Source: Planctomycetota bacterium (GTDB lineage Bacteria; Planctomycetota; Planctomycetia; Planctomycetales; Planctomycetaceae). Taken from it: DNA of 5,199 bases. A program made the position numbers and the translations under genes. The stretch covers positions 1 to 5,199 of the forward strand of contig JAEYWB010000619.1 of the NCBI GenBank assembly GCA_023429275.1, in the 5' to 3' direction. Position 1 is the stretch's first letter, and the number at the start of each line of letters is the position of its first letter. The notes beneath the pieces were generated by a model that saw nothing but the letters and a program-made list of their open reading frames with translations, was not told the DNA's origin and ran no database searches. Below are positions 3,833 through 5,199 of this stretch, piece after piece.

Positions 3833-5199
3833 AGGAGACCTGGTCCCATCGAGAGCCTCCGGATGGCGGAGGTAGTCGATCAGGTCGGCGATCTCCTGGG
3901 GAGGAAGCTTCTGCTCGAGCCCCTCCGGCATCAGCGACTTGCCGGAGCTGACGAGGTCGTCAATCTCCTGGCGGGGAATCTCGTCCCGCAGCCCCTGGGC
4001 GCGAACGAGCACCACCTGCGTTTCGGTCTCGCTGAGGAGCAGGCCGGTCAGAGTCCGGCCATCCTTCAGGACGGCGACGTGATCGACGAAGTTCGGACCG
4101 ACCTCCCGATTGGGGTCGAGGATGTGGACGAGCAGCTCCTGCGGAGAGCGGTTCTTGACGGAGCCGAGAGGCGGACCAACTTCGAACCCGGCGTCCCGCG
4201 AGCGGTGGCACTGGGCGCACTCCCGGCGAAACACCTCAAAGCCCCGCCGCGGATCGCTCGCGAGCTGGAGCGCCGCCCCTGCCGCGTCGAGCGCCGCCTG
4301 CCGGTTGCTCACGGCGGAAGCCCCGAAGAGTCTCTCTGCCCTCTCCCGGACATGGGCATCGGCGGACTTCAGCAGCAGGTTGCGCCGCGGGGCCGCGACA
4401 TCCGTCGCCCGGATCGTGCCGGCATCGATGGCGGCAAACAGGACCGGATGCCACGCGGGGCGGCTGGCCAGCATGTCGATGACCTCGCTCCGGACCGCGG
4501 GCGAGAGCCCACGGGATCGTCCCACCAGCAGTTCCGCGGCGGGTGGCGTCCCATAGGCCCCGATGGCCCGGGCGACGGCCAGCTGGAGCTCGCGCGGCTG
4601 GCGGGACGAAAGCCGCTCGGCGAGCCGTTCTGCGATCGCCTCGAACGGCTCCTGCTGAAGCAGCGCGACGGCCTGAACGCGCAGCGTCAGGGGGGCGGAT
4701 TCGTCCTTGAGAGCCCGTCGCGCCCGCTCCGTCAGGGACCGCCACGCCTCTCCCGCCCGAAGCCCCTTCCAGTCGAAGGATTTCGTCCGCTCGCGGTTCT
4801 TCGACAGACCATCCACCCAGCCGGACCAGATCGCGAACTCGAACTCCAGCGGGAGGTCGCCGCTCGAGGCCGCGACCGTCGCGGGGGTCGCATTCTTATC
4901 GAGGGATCCGCCGAGGAACCGGCCGAGCCCATGGAGCAATTCCGCGGCAGCGGCCGGGTCGGCGAAGCGAGGCTCCTTCACGAAGGCGGCGAGCAGCGCC
5001 GGGACCCGGGACGGAGGCGTGCTGAGGATCGCTAGCCGCATCCAAGGATCGGCGCAGTCGCTTCGGGCGATCTCGGCGAGCGCCTCGATCGATTCCGGCG
5101 ACTCATCGCTGCCGAGCCAGAAGGCCGCCTGAAGCCGGACTCGAGGGGCGTCATCCCGGGCGGCCGCGATCGCCACCGCGCGAGCGAGCGGCTGGTTCT
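3815..5199 (-). CDS. PVC-type HEAT-repeat c-type cytochrome / haem-binding protein (partial, N-terminus beyond right edge)
   Basis: The frame is open from the right edge to a TGA at 3817-3815, giving 460 visible residues. A GTG at 5176-5174 is internal, because coding sequence in the same style (NQPLARAVAIAAARDD) runs on past it. Counting from that GTG, about residues 1-300 are amphipathic Ala/Leu/Arg-rich helices in HEAT-like repeats, for example LRVQAVALLQQEPFEAIAERL and LQLAVARAIGAYGTPPAAELL. Residues 308-437 form the haem domain: RGFEVFRRECAQCH, with the CAQCH c-type attachment site at 320-324 (bases 4219-4205), then GPPLGSV, LLVHILDPNREVGPNF, a VLKDGRTLTGLL strand and SLMPEGLEQKL, where Met416 is the likely second axial ligand. 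This matches the C-terminal haem-binding domain typical of Planctomycetes and Verrucomicrobia (TIGR02603-like). Family members are usually about twice this length or more, with an N-terminal signal and beta-propeller, so much is probably missing. Covalent haem attachment implies export. It would be first or upstream in the operon with the two amidohydrolases; its electron partner is unknown. Confidence 0.9.
   Translation of the reverse strand, partial: NQPLARAVAIAAARDDAPRVRLQAAFWLGSDESPESIEALAEIARSDCADPWMRLAILSTPPSRVPALLAAFVKEPRFADPAAAAELLHGLGRFLGGSLDKNATPATVAASSGDLPLEFEFAIWSGWVDGLSKNRERTKSFDWKGLRAGEAWRSLTERARRALKDESAPLTLRVQAVALLQQEPFEAIAERLAERLSSRQPRELQLAVARAIGAYGTPPAAELLVGRSRGLSPAVRSEVIDMLASRPAWHPVLFAAIDAGTIRATDVAAPRRNLLLKSADAHVRERAERLFGASAVSNRQAALDAAGAALQLASDPRRGFEVFRRECAQCHRSRDAGFEVGPPLGSVKNRSPQELLVHILDPNREVGPNFVDHVAVLKDGRTLTGLLLSETETQVVLVRAQGLRDEIPRQEIDDLVSSGKSLMPEGLEQKLPPQEIADLIDYLRHPEALDGTRSPETTFR

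Noticed and set aside
3863..5035. A 390-codon open frame on the plus strand opposite the haem-binding protein
   Set aside because: It is an antisense shadow. The minus-strand frame carries the CAQCH haem site and family motifs, while the plus-strand product resembles no family I know.
5174..5176. GTG at 5176 as the start of the haem-binding protein
   Set aside because: The frame continues to the window edge with coherent helical-repeat sequence, and there is no signal peptide at the GTG, as an exported haem protein would need.

Overview
The window is high-GC DNA (roughly two thirds G+C by eye) with six protein-coding genes, two of them cut by the window edges. It most likely comes from a Planctomycetes (PVC group) bacterium. 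The strongest reason is the gene at the right edge. Its HEAT-like helical region followed by a CxxCH haem-binding C-terminal domain is the architecture I know as the 'putative haem-binding domain' proteins of Planctomycetes and Verrucomicrobia. A Tat-exported sugar-isomerase-like TIM barrel and an ECF sigma factor with a zinc-finger anti-sigma partner fit the same group. I cannot name the genus.

Layout. Positions 1-1028, minus strand: an ECF sigma factor (405-1028) followed, with a 4-base ATGA overlap and a strong internal ribosome binding site, by a membrane-anchored anti-sigma factor of the zinc-binding HxxxCxxC type, cut by the left edge. Positions 1029-1227: a divergent intergenic region holding a composite repeat of six tandem 7-bp units (AGGATCT-like), a small perfect hairpin, and four more units in inverted orientation, flanked by G-runs on the left and C-runs on the right. 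Positions 1228-2115, plus strand: a single gene for a Tat-exported hydroxypyruvate-isomerase/sugar-phosphate-isomerase-like TIM barrel. Positions 2116-2234: a short convergent intergenic region with nested inverted repeats that may be a bidirectional terminator. Positions 2235-5199, minus strand: an apparent three-gene operon, in transcription order the haem-binding c-type cytochrome protein (cut by the right edge), a metal-dependent amidohydrolase, and a second amidohydrolase-fold protein.

How the parts relate. The sigma and anti-sigma genes form a regulatory module; its signal and targets are not visible. The minus-strand operon combines a probably exported electron-transfer or scaffold protein with two soluble amidohydrolase-superfamily proteins. 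One amidohydrolase keeps every expected metal ligand. Its partner, joined to it by a 4-base overlap, appears to have lost all of them, which suggests an active enzyme paired with a pseudoenzyme or with a diverged fold of different function. The substrate is unknown; the nearby isomerase weakly suggests carbohydrate or lactone chemistry. The two most unusual items are the inverted heptamer-repeat element at 1065-1209 and this enzyme/pseudoenzyme pair.
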